Shown here one piece after another: positions 35,775 to 45,620 of a stretch of DNA of 64,000 nucleotides. Numbering within the stretch: position 1 is the first letter of the stretch; each line of letters opens with the position of its first letter. Position numbers and translations under genes: made by a program. Origin of the DNA: Methylohalomonas sp034521715 (GTDB lineage: Bacteria > Pseudomonadota > Gammaproteobacteria > Methylohalomonadales > Methylohalomonadaceae); contig JAXHLY010000001.1 in the NCBI GenBank assembly GCA_034521715.1, positions 1 through 64,000 on the forward strand. Direction: 5' to 3'. Below the pieces are notes generated by a model, which worked only from the letters and a program-made list of their open reading frames with translations, ran no database searches and was not told where the DNA came from.

Positions 35775-36476
35775 ATGGAGACAGATATGCGAGACGCGCT
35801 GGTGATCCGGCATGTGGCATTCGAGGATCTTGGCACACTGGGTAATCTACTGTCCCACAGCAACTACCGGACACATTATACCGAAGCCGGGCGGCAGGCA
35901 CTGCCGGATGACAAACTGCAGTCCACCGATTTGTTAGTCATACTTGGCGGCCCGATCAGCGCCACTGACGAAAACGATTACCCGTTTCTGCATGAATTGC
36001 ACGCGAGCATCGCACGGCGCATCAATGCCAACGGTCCAACCCTGGGGCTGTGTCTTGGTGCGCAGATTATCGCACGATCACTGGGCGCCGCCGTCTATAC
36101 AGCAAAATCAAAAGAAATCGGCTGGTCGACTCTGGAATTGACTGCCGCCGGTCAGAACAGCTGCCTGTGTCACCTCGACAATGTACCGGTACTGCACTGG
36201 CATGGCGAAACATTCGATTTACCAGAGGGCGCGGAACACCTTGCCAGTACACCGGCCTGCATGAACCAGGCATTCAGCATAGGCGATCACCTGCTCGGCC
36301 TGCAGTTTCATCCGGAGGTGACGGCAGTAGGCCTGGAAAGCTGGTATATAGGCCACACCCTGGAACTGTCGCAGGCTGGCATTGATATACCGAACCTGCG
36401 GTATGACAGCCGGCAATATGCACCGTCACTCAGGACCGCGGCGGATTCTATGTTTGCTGAATGGCTGGATAACTGA
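35775..36476 (+). CDS. Glutamine amidotransferase class I (GMP synthase-like domain)
   Basis: The 233-residue protein has the triad elements of a free-standing class I amidotransferase: oxyanion loop VILGGPIS near 55-62, nucleophile elbow GLCLGAQIIARSLGA near 89-103 with the Cys, and LQFHPEVT near 175-182 with His and Glu. Such stand-alone proteins hydrolyse glutamine or gamma-glutamyl compounds; the specific substrate is unclear. The in-frame Met5 (MRDALVIRH) is an alternative start with the same Shine-Dalgarno region. It is separated from xoxF by a terminator and stands alone. Confidence 0.9.
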   Translation: METDMRDALVIRHVAFEDLGTLGNLLSHSNYRTHYTEAGRQALPDDKLQSTDLLVILGGPISATDENDYPFLHELHASIARRINANGPTLGLCLGAQIIARSLGAAVYTAKSKEIGWSTLELTAAGQNSCLCHLDNVPVLHWHGETFDLPEGAEHLASTPACMNQAFSIGDHLLGLQFHPEVTAVGLESWYIGHTLELSQAGIDIPNLRYDSRQYAPSLRTAADSMFAEWLDN

Positions 36477-36762
36477 AATTCAGTACTTTAATCATGAGCA
36501 TCAAATCACATTCCAGCCTATAATCCGCTATTGACCTGTGGCGTGACTTCATTCAAATTACGAGCCAAGTAAGCCGGTTCAGGGGCCCAAGTCCTGCATC
36601 ATATTCTGGAACCGGTTCCTGCTGCCTGAGTGCTGCCGTTTATCACCGCGGCATAAAGATGTCACCCGCCACAATCCGGCTATCTGCGATAGAAGACATA
36701 TCACATATGATCGGACATCCACTGTGCCATAGAAGGTTTACTGCCGACTTTAGAGGAGATGC

Positions 36763-37779
36763 ATGAAAATAGACGTAATCGGCGCCGGCGGAATAGGCGT
36801 GGCCATGGCCGTGGCGCTGGCCGATGCGGGGCTCGATATTACGATTATCGAAAACAATTCCCTCAAGCTAACGGCGATGCAGCGCGATGGTGTCGCCGTA
36901 TCCGGCCATGGTCATAGAAAAATCCCTGTTACCACCTTCCACGATTGGCATCCTGATTCTGAAGCCATAATCCTGCTGTGTACAAAAACCTATAATAATG
37001 GTGCGATCCTGAAACGATTACTGGATAGCAACCATCCAAAAATGCGGCTTATACCGGTACAGAATGGTTATGATCGTGAACTGGAAAACTATGGCCATGC
37101 CGGTGAAGCAATCGCCTCGTTTGTCTCGGAATGTGATCGCGATCGGGCGGTAACCACCATAACCCGGCCCGGTGACCTTCATATCGGTGCACGACGCGAG
37201 TTGATGCCCGGCGAACAAAATGAATTCCACAGAACCATCGACGAACTGGTTACTGCTTTAGCCAGCACGAACCTGTTCAGTACACATAAGGTCGCAGATA
37301 TACGTCCCTTTAAGGCTACAAAACTGATGTACAACGCGGCTATCTCGCCCCTGGCAGCCAGTGCCGGCGTAGATAATGCCGAATTGCTGGCGAATCCGCT
37401 GGCCAGACGCCATTTCTTTGGCCTGTTGCTGGAAAATCATGCAATACTTAAACAGGCAGGTCTGGCGTTTGCCAAAATCGGTCCGTTCCATCCCGATACC
37501 GTAGTACGTATTCTCCATACGCCAGGCCTGGCTACACTGCTTGGCCGTTTTTTTAAACCGTCACTACGCGGCACATACTGCTCCATGGCACCGGATATTG
37601 GCAGCGAACATACCGAGATTGACGCCTACAATGGCCATCTGGTCAAGCTTGCCGGTGATTTTCCCTGCCCCCTGAATCGCGCAGCTGTTCAATTGATAAA
37701 ACAAATGACTGAACAACGGCAATCACCAGGACCTGACCAACTTAATGTATTCAATCAATTACTGCAGGAGCAAGCATGA
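36763..37779 (+). CDS. Ketopantoate reductase-like (PanE/ApbA) oxidoreductase
   Basis: The 338-residue protein starts with the NADP Rossmann loop MKIDVIGAGGIGVAMAVALA. The ketopantoate reductase pattern follows: ILLCTKTYNN near 70-79, PVQNGYDRELE near 97-107 and FKATKLMYNAAISPLAASAG near 185-204, with the conserved Lys and Asn of the active site. The C-terminal helical domain is complete. The adjacent epimerase overlaps it by 4 bases, so a specialised two-enzyme pathway is more likely than pantothenate synthesis. The start follows GAGGAG at 36753-36758. Confidence 0.88.
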   Translation: MKIDVIGAGGIGVAMAVALADAGLDITIIENNSLKLTAMQRDGVAVSGHGHRKIPVTTFHDWHPDSEAIILLCTKTYNNGAILKRLLDSNHPKMRLIPVQNGYDRELENYGHAGEAIASFVSECDRDRAVTTITRPGDLHIGARRELMPGEQNEFHRTIDELVTALASTNLFSTHKVADIRPFKATKLMYNAAISPLAASAGVDNAELLANPLARRHFFGLLLENHAILKQAGLAFAKIGPFHPDTVVRILHTPGLATLLGRFFKPSLRGTYCSMAPDIGSEHTEIDAYNGHLVKLAGDFPCPLNRAAVQLIKQMTEQRQSPGPDQLNVFNQLLQEQA

Positions 37780-38804
37780 ATCTAGTTACTGGCGGCGCCG
37801 GATTTATTGGTACACACCTCGTTGAGCAACTGCTGGCGGCCGGTGAATCTGTTCGTGTAGTCGAACGGCCGGGTGCCAGCGTCTCACATCTGCCGCTTGA
37901 GAATATTGAACTCGTGACTGCAGATATTCGTGATCGTGCCGCGATGGATAAAGCTGTACAAGGCTGCCGTCATGTGTATCACCTGGCTGCCGACCCGAAC
38001 CTGTGGCGACGTGATGTGAAGGAATTTGATGCCATCAATCATCATGGTGCTATGAACGTCATCCATGCGGCACTGGAGACGGGTGCTGAAAGAATATTGC
38101 ATACCAGCACCGAAAGCGTCATGACCGCCCCCGATTTTGACGGCGGTCCGGCTGAAGAGCGACGCTTTCGCGAAACCGATATGATTGGCCCGTATTGTCT
38201 GAGTAAATTCCGGGCCGAAGAAGAAGTCTGGGCACTGGCAGACGCCGGCGCACCGGTTGTGCTGTTCTGTCCGACTTTACCGGTCGGCCCCGGCGATCGC
38301 CAGCTGACTCCGCCAACACGGATGGCGCTGGCTTTCTGCCGCGGTGAGTTGCCCGCCTATCTGGATTGCCGCTTTAATCTGGTCGATGTACGTGACGTCG
38401 CTCGCGCCATGATCGTTGCAATGAAACGCGGCCGCAGTGGCTGGCGTTATGTCGTTGGCGGACATAACTACAGGCTGATTGACTGGTTGAAACTGCTGGG
38501 CAGGGAGATAGGCCGGCCCGCACCGAGATTCGCCGTTCCCTATCCGCTGGCACTGACAGTCGCATACATGAGCGAATTCTGGGCACGCCATGTCAGTCAT
38601 AAAATGCCCATGGCCACCGTGACCGGTGTGCGCCTGACCCGCCGCAGCATGCATTTCGATCCCAGCGCCAGCCTTGCAGAACTCGATATCGTACCGCGAT
38701 CGCTGGAACAATCGGCACATGATATTACTGCCTGGTTTTATGATCAGGGCTGGCTGTCTCAGCCGCCCACCGGTTTTTTCAAAGATACCGTCAAGGAACG
38801 ATAG
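37776..38804 (+). CDS. NAD-dependent epimerase/dehydratase (extended SDR)
   Basis: The 342-residue protein opens with MNLVTGGAGFIGTHLVEQLL, the extended SDR GxxGxxG loop. The active site has STESVM near 112 and the YCLSK tetrad (Tyr-x3-Lys) near 147-151. VDVRDVARAMIVAMKRG near 205-221 fits the substrate side. It resembles dihydroflavonol reductase-like and hopanoid-associated sugar epimerases, which cannot be told apart here. The ATGA overlap with the PanE-like gene implies co-translation. The C-terminal hydrophobic segment FAVPYPLALTVAYMSEFWA is a common surface feature in this subgroup. Confidence 0.88.
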   Translation: MNLVTGGAGFIGTHLVEQLLAAGESVRVVERPGASVSHLPLENIELVTADIRDRAAMDKAVQGCRHVYHLAADPNLWRRDVKEFDAINHHGAMNVIHAALETGAERILHTSTESVMTAPDFDGGPAEERRFRETDMIGPYCLSKFRAEEEVWALADAGAPVVLFCPTLPVGPGDRQLTPPTRMALAFCRGELPAYLDCRFNLVDVRDVARAMIVAMKRGRSGWRYVVGGHNYRLIDWLKLLGREIGRPAPRFAVPYPLALTVAYMSEFWARHVSHKMPMATVTGVRLTRRSMHFDPSASLAELDIVPRSLEQSAHDITAWFYDQGWLSQPPTGFFKDTVKER

Positions 38805-39034
38805 CGCCATAACGTGAATGGCAGAAGCAGGAAATATCGGCGGCCACGGCCAGCAGAAGCGGCAACAATCCATTAAGCTGGACAATCGACCCTCTCAGGA
38901 ATAACGCATCATCGAAGTCGAATCCATGCGGATAATGAAACGCCTCTTTCGGTTCACTCCCCGTTTGATGTAACAGCATCACCACAAATATAGTTTGCAC
39001 CTATTGCCCGCGCGGCTACCAGCCCCGGCCATGC

Positions 39035-40264
39035 TCATGCTTTATCGTTGCCCAATACTGTCCGGATCTGTTTGGCATTTGTCAGCGTTTTGTGGACCGG
39101 GCACTTGTTGGCGATCTCCAGCAGTTTTTCACGCTGCTGTTCATCCAGTCCTGCAGGCAAAATAATCTGACGTTCGATCAGGTCAATGCGGCCATCAGTT
39201 TCCGAGACATCCGGGCAATCGACACAATCACGGGCATGGATCCGGTCGTGTTTCAGCCGTACGGCTACCGGTCCCAGATTCATTTGCTTCCTCTCGGCAT
39301 ACATACGCAGTGTCATGGATGTGCAGGCACCAAGCCCCGCCAGCAGATAGTCATACGGATTGGGCCCGGAATCCTCACCGCCGTTGTCTGGCGGTTCGTC
39401 GGCCAGCAATTCATGGTTCCGGGTACGTACCGTATTGCCAAAACGACCACGGTTGTTCTCCGCAACCTCTACCTGGCCTTCCTCAAGCGCGGCCGCCTCG
39501 TCCGGCCTGCCCAGGTAACGACCGGCCCAGGTGGCGAGTATGCTGGCGGCATAATCCGCGTCTCGCGAATCACTGAGAAAATGATCGGCCCCGTCCAGGG
39601 CGACAAAGCTCTTCGGGTGCCGGGCCGCCTCATAGATAAGCCTGGCGTTGTCGATGTCGACAAGGTTATCGGTGGGTGCGTGCATGATCAGCAGCGCCTT
39701 GTCCATTGAGCGGATCGCGTCGTGCAGGCGGTGGTCTTCAATATCATCGAGAAACTGTTTCTTGATGGTGAAGGACCGGCCCGCCAGGGTCACCTCGGCC
39801 CCGCCATCTTGCTGTATGTCCTCGATGGCTCCGTTCAGCAGATGCTTGATATGACCGGGATCGGCCGGGGCACCGATGGTGGCCACCGCCCTGGACTCAG
39901 GTATGCGCCCTGCGGCGGCCAGCATGGCAGTGCCGCCGAAACTGTGGCCCAGCAGCAGCACCGGGGCATCGTGGTATTGTCGCAGCCAGTCCGCCGCGGC
40001 GAGCAAATCCTCGACATTGGAGGAAAAGTTGGTGTCCGCAAAATCCCCTTCGCTTTCACCCAGCCCGGTGAAATCAAAACGCAGGACGCCAAAGCCCTGC
40101 CGGACAAGACCACGGGTCAGTGCCACCGTGGTCTTGAAATTCTTCGAACAGGTAAAGCAGTGGGCATACAGCACAAATCCCTGGACCCGGGTGCGCGGCA
40201 GGTCCAGCTGTGCGGAGAGCGTCTGCCCATCCGCGCCCGAAAACGTAATTTTCTGTGCGGCCAT
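39035..40264 (-). CDS. Alpha/beta hydrolase-OsmC fusion protein
   Basis: Residues 1-255 are an alpha/beta hydrolase with nucleophile elbow LLGHSFGGTA and a late His in GADHFLSD; the early LYAHCFTCSKN is the oxyanion region. Residues 270-409 are an OsmC domain with its two cysteines in LAGLGACTSMTLRMYAER and ANKCPVHKTL, which in OsmC/Ohr reduce organic hydroperoxides. Fusions of these two domains are known. The start at 40264 (MAAQKITFSG) is chosen because AGGAG lies 8 bases upstream; the frame stays open 13 codons more. It may cleave an ester or thioester and also detoxify peroxides, but its substrate is unknown. Confidence 0.92.
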   Translation of the reverse strand: MAAQKITFSGADGQTLSAQLDLPRTRVQGFVLYAHCFTCSKNFKTTVALTRGLVRQGFGVLRFDFTGLGESEGDFADTNFSSNVEDLLAAADWLRQYHDAPVLLLGHSFGGTAMLAAAGRIPESRAVATIGAPADPGHIKHLLNGAIEDIQQDGGAEVTLAGRSFTIKKQFLDDIEDHRLHDAIRSMDKALLIMHAPTDNLVDIDNARLIYEAARHPKSFVALDGADHFLSDSRDADYAASILATWAGRYLGRPDEAAALEEGQVEVAENNRGRFGNTVRTRNHELLADEPPDNGGEDSGPNPYDYLLAGLGACTSMTLRMYAERKQMNLGPVAVRLKHDRIHARDCVDCPDVSETDGRIDLIERQIILPAGLDEQQREKLLEIANKCPVHKTLTNAKQIRTVLGNDKA

Positions 40265-40448
40265 TGGGGATACTCCTGTCATTTTCTGATCACGAGACCG
40301 CAATCAAATGCGACCTTGTGCGAACAAGTGAACCTGATCCTGACTGCAATGATGACTGGCTGGCGAATTAACCGGTCTGATAGCCTGAGACTGACGGGAT
40401 CTTTGACACTGCATTCGAACCAGTATATTCAGCACAGATAATATCACC

Positions 40449-40943
40449 ATGCCACCACGCTACAGCCAGCGCCCGTTCCCGCCGTATCGCTACGTGCCGG
40501 GCCAGACCCCGCATCCCTCCCGCGACCCGGGCGGCCACTCCTATGGCAGGATCGAAGACCCCCTTGACAGCTTCGATCCGGAAAACTGGCAGTCCTGTGA
40601 GAAGTATCTGTACGCCATCGATCTGCTGAACCACGGTTACTGGTGGGAAGCCCATGAGGCCCTCGAAGCCATATGGCACGCAGCCGGCCAGCGCCAGACA
40701 CAGGCCGGTTTGTTCATCCAGGGACTCCTGCAGATCGGCGTTGCTGCCATGAAGCAGCACCTCGGTCAGGACTCGGCAGCCCAACGCCTGTGGCAGGCCG
40801 GCCTGGAGAAAATCTCAATCCCGCAAAAATATTATCTGGGGCTTGACGTTTATGAACTGCAGCGTGTCGTGCGTGAATTGATTGCAGGCGAACGCGATAC
40901 GCTGCCGGAGCTGGTGTTGCATTTTGATCCGGATGCAGAGTGA
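40449..40943 (+). CDS. DUF309 family protein
   Basis: The 164-residue protein has a proline-rich N-terminus and then the DUF309 helical core with its hallmark LLNHGYWWEAHEALEAIWHA near residues 59-78, followed by AGLFIQGLLQIGVAAMKQHL. The invariant His-Glu and Trp residues are typical, and the function of the family is unknown. It is transcribed divergently from the hydrolase-OsmC gene and is convergent with ileS. There is no signal peptide. Confidence 0.9.
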   Translation: MPPRYSQRPFPPYRYVPGQTPHPSRDPGGHSYGRIEDPLDSFDPENWQSCEKYLYAIDLLNHGYWWEAHEALEAIWHAAGQRQTQAGLFIQGLLQIGVAAMKQHLGQDSAAQRLWQAGLEKISIPQKYYLGLDVYELQRVVRELIAGERDTLPELVLHFDPDAE

Positions 40944-41321
40944 ACATGTCAGCTTTACAGAATGATTCGACTGGATGCCGTCCTTTGATTTGACAGCGGC
41001 GCGTCATACGCCACTACTCCCGCCGAAGTGGGAGACGTGACTCTGAATCTGTCATTCCGGCATCGCCGCCGATGATTCCTGTTACCGTCATTCCGGATAA
41101 CCGCTGCGCGGTCCGGAATGACGGAGGGAAATTCCCGCTTGCGCGGGAATGACGAATGAATGATTCGTGCAGCAAGCCGCGCTCCTGCTGCTACCCGGGA
41201 CACCCTGCAGTCGGAATGATCGGAAATCGATTCCTGTCATTCCGAACGAATGTGAGGAATCTCTTTCGCGTGTATTCGCGTGCATTCGCGGACCGTATTA
41301 ACAACAAGCGAGATACGATAA
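40944..41321. repeat. Repeat-filled convergent gap with dispersed element, copy 2
   Basis: Bases 41050-41155 contain nested CATTCCGG palindromes (GTCATTCCGGATAACCGCTG and GCGGTCCGGAATGACGG; CCCGCTTGCGCGGGAATGAC). Bases 41160-41321 are a copy of the 27213-27385 element: GTGCAGCAAGCCGCGCTCCT, then CGGAAATCGATTCCTGTCAT, CCGAACGAATGTGAGGAATC and GCGAGATACGATA. The element ends directly at the ileS stop codon. There is no gene here. Confidence 0.8.
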
Positions 41322-44300
41322 TCAGTCCGGATTAACCCGGGAAATGGCGATGGTCAGCTTCTCGTCGTCGATATCGAAGCTCTGGCGGGTATCGCCGGCG
41401 GGTTCCGGCACCGCCTCCAGCTGCAGCGCCAGGGTTTCGCTGCGTATCCAGTCGGCATGGGCGGCGATCGCGGCGCCGATGGCGGCCGTCGCATCATACT
41501 GGATTGCGATTCGATCGGTCAGGTTCAGATCGGCCTGCTTGCGCAGGTTCTGGATACGGTTCACGGATTCACGCGCCAGGCCCTTGGCCAGCAGTTCATC
41601 GGTCAGCGTCGTATCCAGCGCGACCGTGACATTGCCGTCCTGGGCCACGAGCCATTCGCCCAGCGGTTCACTGACCACCTCCAGGTCCTCGCCTTCCAGT
41701 GTCACGGTTTCGCCATTGACCTCCATATCCAGCCGGTTATCCGCCAGGAATCTTGCGATCGCCTCATGATCGAGTTCACGGACCCGCTTGTTCAGCGCAC
41801 CCATCAGCTTGCCCATGCGCGGACCGAGACGCGGGAAATTAGGCTTGGCGCTATAACGCACGACATCGCTGGAATCCTGGATATACTCGATGGTTTCCAC
41901 GTTCACTTCATCCAGAATAATATCGCGTACGTGCTCAACGACGTCGCGATCGACGCCGCCCTTGCCGGTAACGACAAGTATGCGCTGCAGCGGCTGGCGC
42001 ACATTATGGCGAGACTTATTACGCAACAACAGTGTCGCGCCGACAATACGGCGGGCGATATCCATGCGCTGTTCCAGTGCGGCATCGCGCACATCCGCTT
42101 CCACCTGCGGAAAATCGGCCAGATGCACCGAGCCCGCGGCCTCGCCACTGACTTCATTGAGCGCCCGGTGCAGCCAGTCGCTGAAAAACGGCGCCACCGG
42201 CGCCATCATGCGGGCGATAGCGGCGAGACATTCATAGGTGGTCTGGTAGGCGGCCAGCTTGTCGGTGTCCGAAACAATACCGCCGCGGCCGGTCTGCTTG
42301 GCCTTCCAGAAACGGCGGCGGGAACGGCGGATATACCAGTTGGAGAGATCATCGACGAATGTTTCCAGCGCCCGCGCCGCTGTCGTCGATTCGTAATTGT
42401 CAAAGGCATTATCGATAACTTCGATCGTGGTATTGAGACGGCTCATGATCCACTGATCCAGTTCCATGCGTTCATTCACCGGCAGGCGTTCTTCAATACA
42501 GTGAAAACCGTCAATGTTGGCATAACTGGCAAAAAACGCGTAGACATTTTCCAGCGTGCTGAAAAACTTGCGCCGTGTTTCGGTAAGCCCGCGCAGGGAA
42601 AACTTCATACTCTCCCACGGCGGCGTGTTGCTGGTCATGTACCAGCGCAGAACATCGGCGCCGTATTGATCGATGGCCGTAAACGGATCGATCGAATTGC
42701 CCTTTGACTTCGACATCTTCTCGCCGTTTTCATCCAGTACCAGGCCGTTGACGATCACGTTTTTATAGGCAACTGAATCCCTGACCATTGTGGCCAGGGC
42801 ATGCAGGGTATAAAACCAGCCGCGCGTCTGATCCAGGCCCTCGGCAATAAAGTCGGCCGGGAAATTCTGCTCAAACGCTCTTTCATTCTCGAACGGATAA
42901 TGCCACTGGGCGAACGGCATGGCGCCGGAATCAAACCACACGTCCATGACATCGGTAACGCGGCGCATGGTACCGCCGTCCGGTGCCGGCCAGGTGAGTT
43001 CGTCCATGTACGGCCGGTGCAGATCCAGTGATTCATTGTCAGGTAACTGATCACTACACTTCGCACGCAATTCCGCCACCGAACCGATAACCTCGAAATA
43101 ATCCGAGTCAGGTTTATCCGATACCCAGATCGGCAGCGGCGTACCCCAGTAACGCTTGCGGCTCAGCGCCCAGTCGACATTGTTCTCCAGCCAGTCACCG
43201 AAGCGGCCGGTACCGATATAGGGTGGATACCAGTTGATGGTATTGTTCAGTTCGACCAGCCGATCCTTGACCGCGGTGGTGCGCACAAACCAACTCTCGA
43301 CCGGATAGCTCATCAAAGGCGTGCCCTTGCGCCAGTCATGCGGATAGTTGTGCCGGTACTGATCCTGCTTGAACAGCAGTCCGCGCTGTTTCAGATCACG
43401 GGCAATCTTTTTATCGGCATCCTTGAACCACAGCCCGGCGATCAGTTCCAGATCGTCATTGAAACAGCCGTCAGGACCCACCGGATTGATCATCGGCAGA
43501 CCCTGCTGCCTGCCGACCTCGTGGTCGTCGGCACCGAACGCCGGTGCTATGTGCACGATACCGGTGCCGTCTTCCGTGGAAACGAAATCGGCGGCAACGA
43601 CGATGTGCACATCCGCATACTCGCCTTCGGGCAGCGGTGTGGCGAACAGCGGTTCATAACGTTTTCCGACCAGATCATCACCGTTAAAGCTGGCAACCAC
43701 TTCCGGCGACTCTTCACCGAGTATGCCCAGCAGCGAACGCGCCAGAATAAGATACTGTCCCTCCTGCTGCGGGTCCTGCACCCTGACGTATTCAATGTCG
43801 CGGCCCACGGCCAGAGCAGCGTTGGATATCAGCGTCCAGGGCGTGGTGGTCCAGGCCAGCAAGGCGGTGCTGCTGTCATCCTTCAGCGGAAAACGCACAT
43901 AGACACTGGGGTCGTCGACCTCCTGGTAGCCGAGACTGACCTCGTGCGATGACAGCACGGTTTCCGAGCCGGGGCTGTACCACTGGATCTTGTGGCCTTT
44001 GTACAACAGGCCTTTTTCATGCAGCTGTTTGACCAGCCACCAGACCGTCTCGATGTAATCGTTCTTGAAGGTGATGTAGGGATCGTCGAGATCAACCCAG
44101 TAGGCTATCCGCCGGGTCAGGTTGTCCCAGTCATTCTTGTAACGCAGGACACTTTCACGGCAGGCGGCGTTGTATTTCGCAATACCGTATTCCTCGACCT
44201 GGTTGCGGCCCTGCAAGCCGAGTTCCTTTTCCACCTCGATCTCGACCGGCAGACCATGGGTATCCCAGCCACCCTTGCGATCAACCCGGTAGCCTTTCAT

Positions 44301-44525
44301 GGTTTTGTAACGGCAGAAAATATCCTTGATGGTGCGGCCGAGGACATGATGAATGCCGGGCTTGCCGTTGGCAGTCGGCGGACCTTCATAAAAGGTGAAC
44401 ACCGGGCCGTCACGGCGCGCCTCGAGACACTGGCGAAACACATTCTCCCGTTCCCAGTCGGCGAGGGTTTCCTGTTCCTGGGCGGGCAGATCGAGGCCCT
44501 TGATCTCCTTGAAGGTCTTGCTCAT
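41322..44525 (-). CDS. ileS: Isoleucyl-tRNA synthetase, type 2 (eukaryotic-like)
   Basis: At 1067 residues it is well over 100 residues longer than the E. coli type enzyme. The class I signatures are in place: PPTANGKPGIHHVLGRTIKD near residues 49-68 (the HIGH motif, here HHVLG) and KMSKSKGNSIDPF near 600. The N-terminus FKEIKGLDLPAQEQETLADW, the DTHGLPVEIEVEK segment and the long C-terminal anticodon-binding and extension domains fit the type 2 group, which includes mupirocin-resistant IleRS. The zinc-finger tail of type 1 enzymes is missing. It charges tRNA-Ile and edits valine. The gene is intact; no lspA follows, unlike the classical type 1 ileS-lspA arrangement. Confidence 0.95.
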   Translation of the reverse strand: MSKTFKEIKGLDLPAQEQETLADWERENVFRQCLEARRDGPVFTFYEGPPTANGKPGIHHVLGRTIKDIFCRYKTMKGYRVDRKGGWDTHGLPVEIEVEKELGLQGRNQVEEYGIAKYNAACRESVLRYKNDWDNLTRRIAYWVDLDDPYITFKNDYIETVWWLVKQLHEKGLLYKGHKIQWYSPGSETVLSSHEVSLGYQEVDDPSVYVRFPLKDDSSTALLAWTTTPWTLISNAALAVGRDIEYVRVQDPQQEGQYLILARSLLGILGEESPEVVASFNGDDLVGKRYEPLFATPLPEGEYADVHIVVAADFVSTEDGTGIVHIAPAFGADDHEVGRQQGLPMINPVGPDGCFNDDLELIAGLWFKDADKKIARDLKQRGLLFKQDQYRHNYPHDWRKGTPLMSYPVESWFVRTTAVKDRLVELNNTINWYPPYIGTGRFGDWLENNVDWALSRKRYWGTPLPIWVSDKPDSDYFEVIGSVAELRAKCSDQLPDNESLDLHRPYMDELTWPAPDGGTMRRVTDVMDVWFDSGAMPFAQWHYPFENERAFEQNFPADFIAEGLDQTRGWFYTLHALATMVRDSVAYKNVIVNGLVLDENGEKMSKSKGNSIDPFTAIDQYGADVLRWYMTSNTPPWESMKFSLRGLTETRRKFFSTLENVYAFFASYANIDGFHCIEERLPVNERMELDQWIMSRLNTTIEVIDNAFDNYESTTAARALETFVDDLSNWYIRRSRRRFWKAKQTGRGGIVSDTDKLAAYQTTYECLAAIARMMAPVAPFFSDWLHRALNEVSGEAAGSVHLADFPQVEADVRDAALEQRMDIARRIVGATLLLRNKSRHNVRQPLQRILVVTGKGGVDRDVVEHVRDIILDEVNVETIEYIQDSSDVVRYSAKPNFPRLGPRMGKLMGALNKRVRELDHEAIARFLADNRLDMEVNGETVTLEGEDLEVVSEPLGEWLVAQDGNVTVALDTTLTDELLAKGLARESVNRIQNLRKQADLNLTDRIAIQYDATAAIGAAIAAHADWIRSETLALQLEAVPEPAGDTRQSFDIDDEKLTIAISRVNPD

Positions 44526-44671
44526 GGCGCGTGCTTGTATAAATTCCGATCCGTCACTGTCACCGTTGCAACAGATTCGGTGAGCGACTTGTTGTTATTC
44601 ACTGACGCAGCAACCCTGCGATAGTAACGATAATGCCGTGCGGAGGCGAGCCGCCCCGTATGGATTCCGGG

Positions 44672-45523
44672 CTATTCCGGCATCCTGCCCACCAGCAGCC
44701 TCGGATCAATATGCCGATCAAACCACTGCATGCCCCAGTGCAGGTGCGGTCCTGTTGCACGTCCGCTCGCCCCCACCCGGCCAAGGCTTTGACCCTGATC
44801 CACCCACTCGCCCTGTTCAACCTCAATCCGGCTGAGATGAATATAGGTCGATGTCAGTCCATGACCGTGATCGAGCACGACTGTTGCGCCATTGAAATAC
44901 ATACCGGGATGCGTGAAGGCGACCACGCCTGTCGCCGGCGCCCGCACCGGCGTGCCCTTGTCCGCGGCAATATCCAGTCCGTAATGCGGCCGGCGCGGCT
45001 CGCCGTTCAGAATCCGCTGGCTGCCGTAAACCCCGCTGATACGCCCCGACAGCGGCCAGATAAAATCTTCACCGATATACAGTTCACCGGTCTGCCGCGC
45101 CTTTTGGCGGGCGGTCTCAAGCAGTTCATTCTCGCGGCGAATACGTTCGAGGTCTTCGGCCGTCGGTGACACCTTGCGATCCGGCAGGCCGTCAATGTGC
45201 TGAATATTGTAATCACGCTGGCGGATACTTAACTGCCGTGCTTCAGTATTGCCATCCGGGTATTCCAGTTTGAGCACTGCACTCGGTTCGGCATCGCGAT
45301 CAAAACCGAGCAGAAAATGGCCGCTGTCCGCGACCCGCACCGGTTCTCCGTCCAGATAAACCTGGCTGCCGGCCTCGATCTGGCCGCGGATGAGCCCGCC
45401 CTGAACCATCTCGCCGTTGAGTTCCAGCGCCGGGACCGCCACGGGCAGCAGAAGGCACGCGGCCAGCAACAGGCCGACTGCTATCCTGCGATATTGACTG
45501 CTATCGCTACAGTTGTCTGGCAT
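44672..45523 (-). CDS. M23 family metallopeptidase (LytM domain), exported
   Basis: A signal peptide (IAVGLLLAACLLLPVAVPAL) is followed by a beta-rich domain of about 90 residues, then a short helix, then the LytM domain at about 155-280. The zinc ligands are visible as HYGLDIAAD (H-x3-D), and HLHWGMQW (H-x-H), with IHLS nearby. It should cleave peptide crosslinks of peptidoglycan or act as an activator of amidases. The N-terminal domain resembles proteins that dock at the outer membrane or cell wall. The gene is intact at 283 residues and stands between ileS (same strand) and cbiX (divergent). Confidence 0.92.
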   Translation of the reverse strand: MPDNCSDSSQYRRIAVGLLLAACLLLPVAVPALELNGEMVQGGLIRGQIEAGSQVYLDGEPVRVADSGHFLLGFDRDAEPSAVLKLEYPDGNTEARQLSIRQRDYNIQHIDGLPDRKVSPTAEDLERIRRENELLETARQKARQTGELYIGEDFIWPLSGRISGVYGSQRILNGEPRRPHYGLDIAADKGTPVRAPATGVVAFTHPGMYFNGATVVLDHGHGLTSTYIHLSRIEVEQGEWVDQGQSLGRVGASGRATGPHLHWGMQWFDRHIDPRLLVGRMPE

Positions 45524-45620
45524 AGGGATGAAAAACCGGATTACAAACAGGGAACACGGGTATTATTCCTGATTCAAAAGACTGTTAACAGCCTCGAGGC
45601 AGTATTATCAACAACCACCC

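Noticed and set aside
38791..39000. 69-codon minus-strand frame between the SDR and hydrolase-OsmC genes
   Set aside because: It has one hydrophobic stretch but overlaps the SDR 3' end, lacks a clear Shine-Dalgarno sequence and matches no family.
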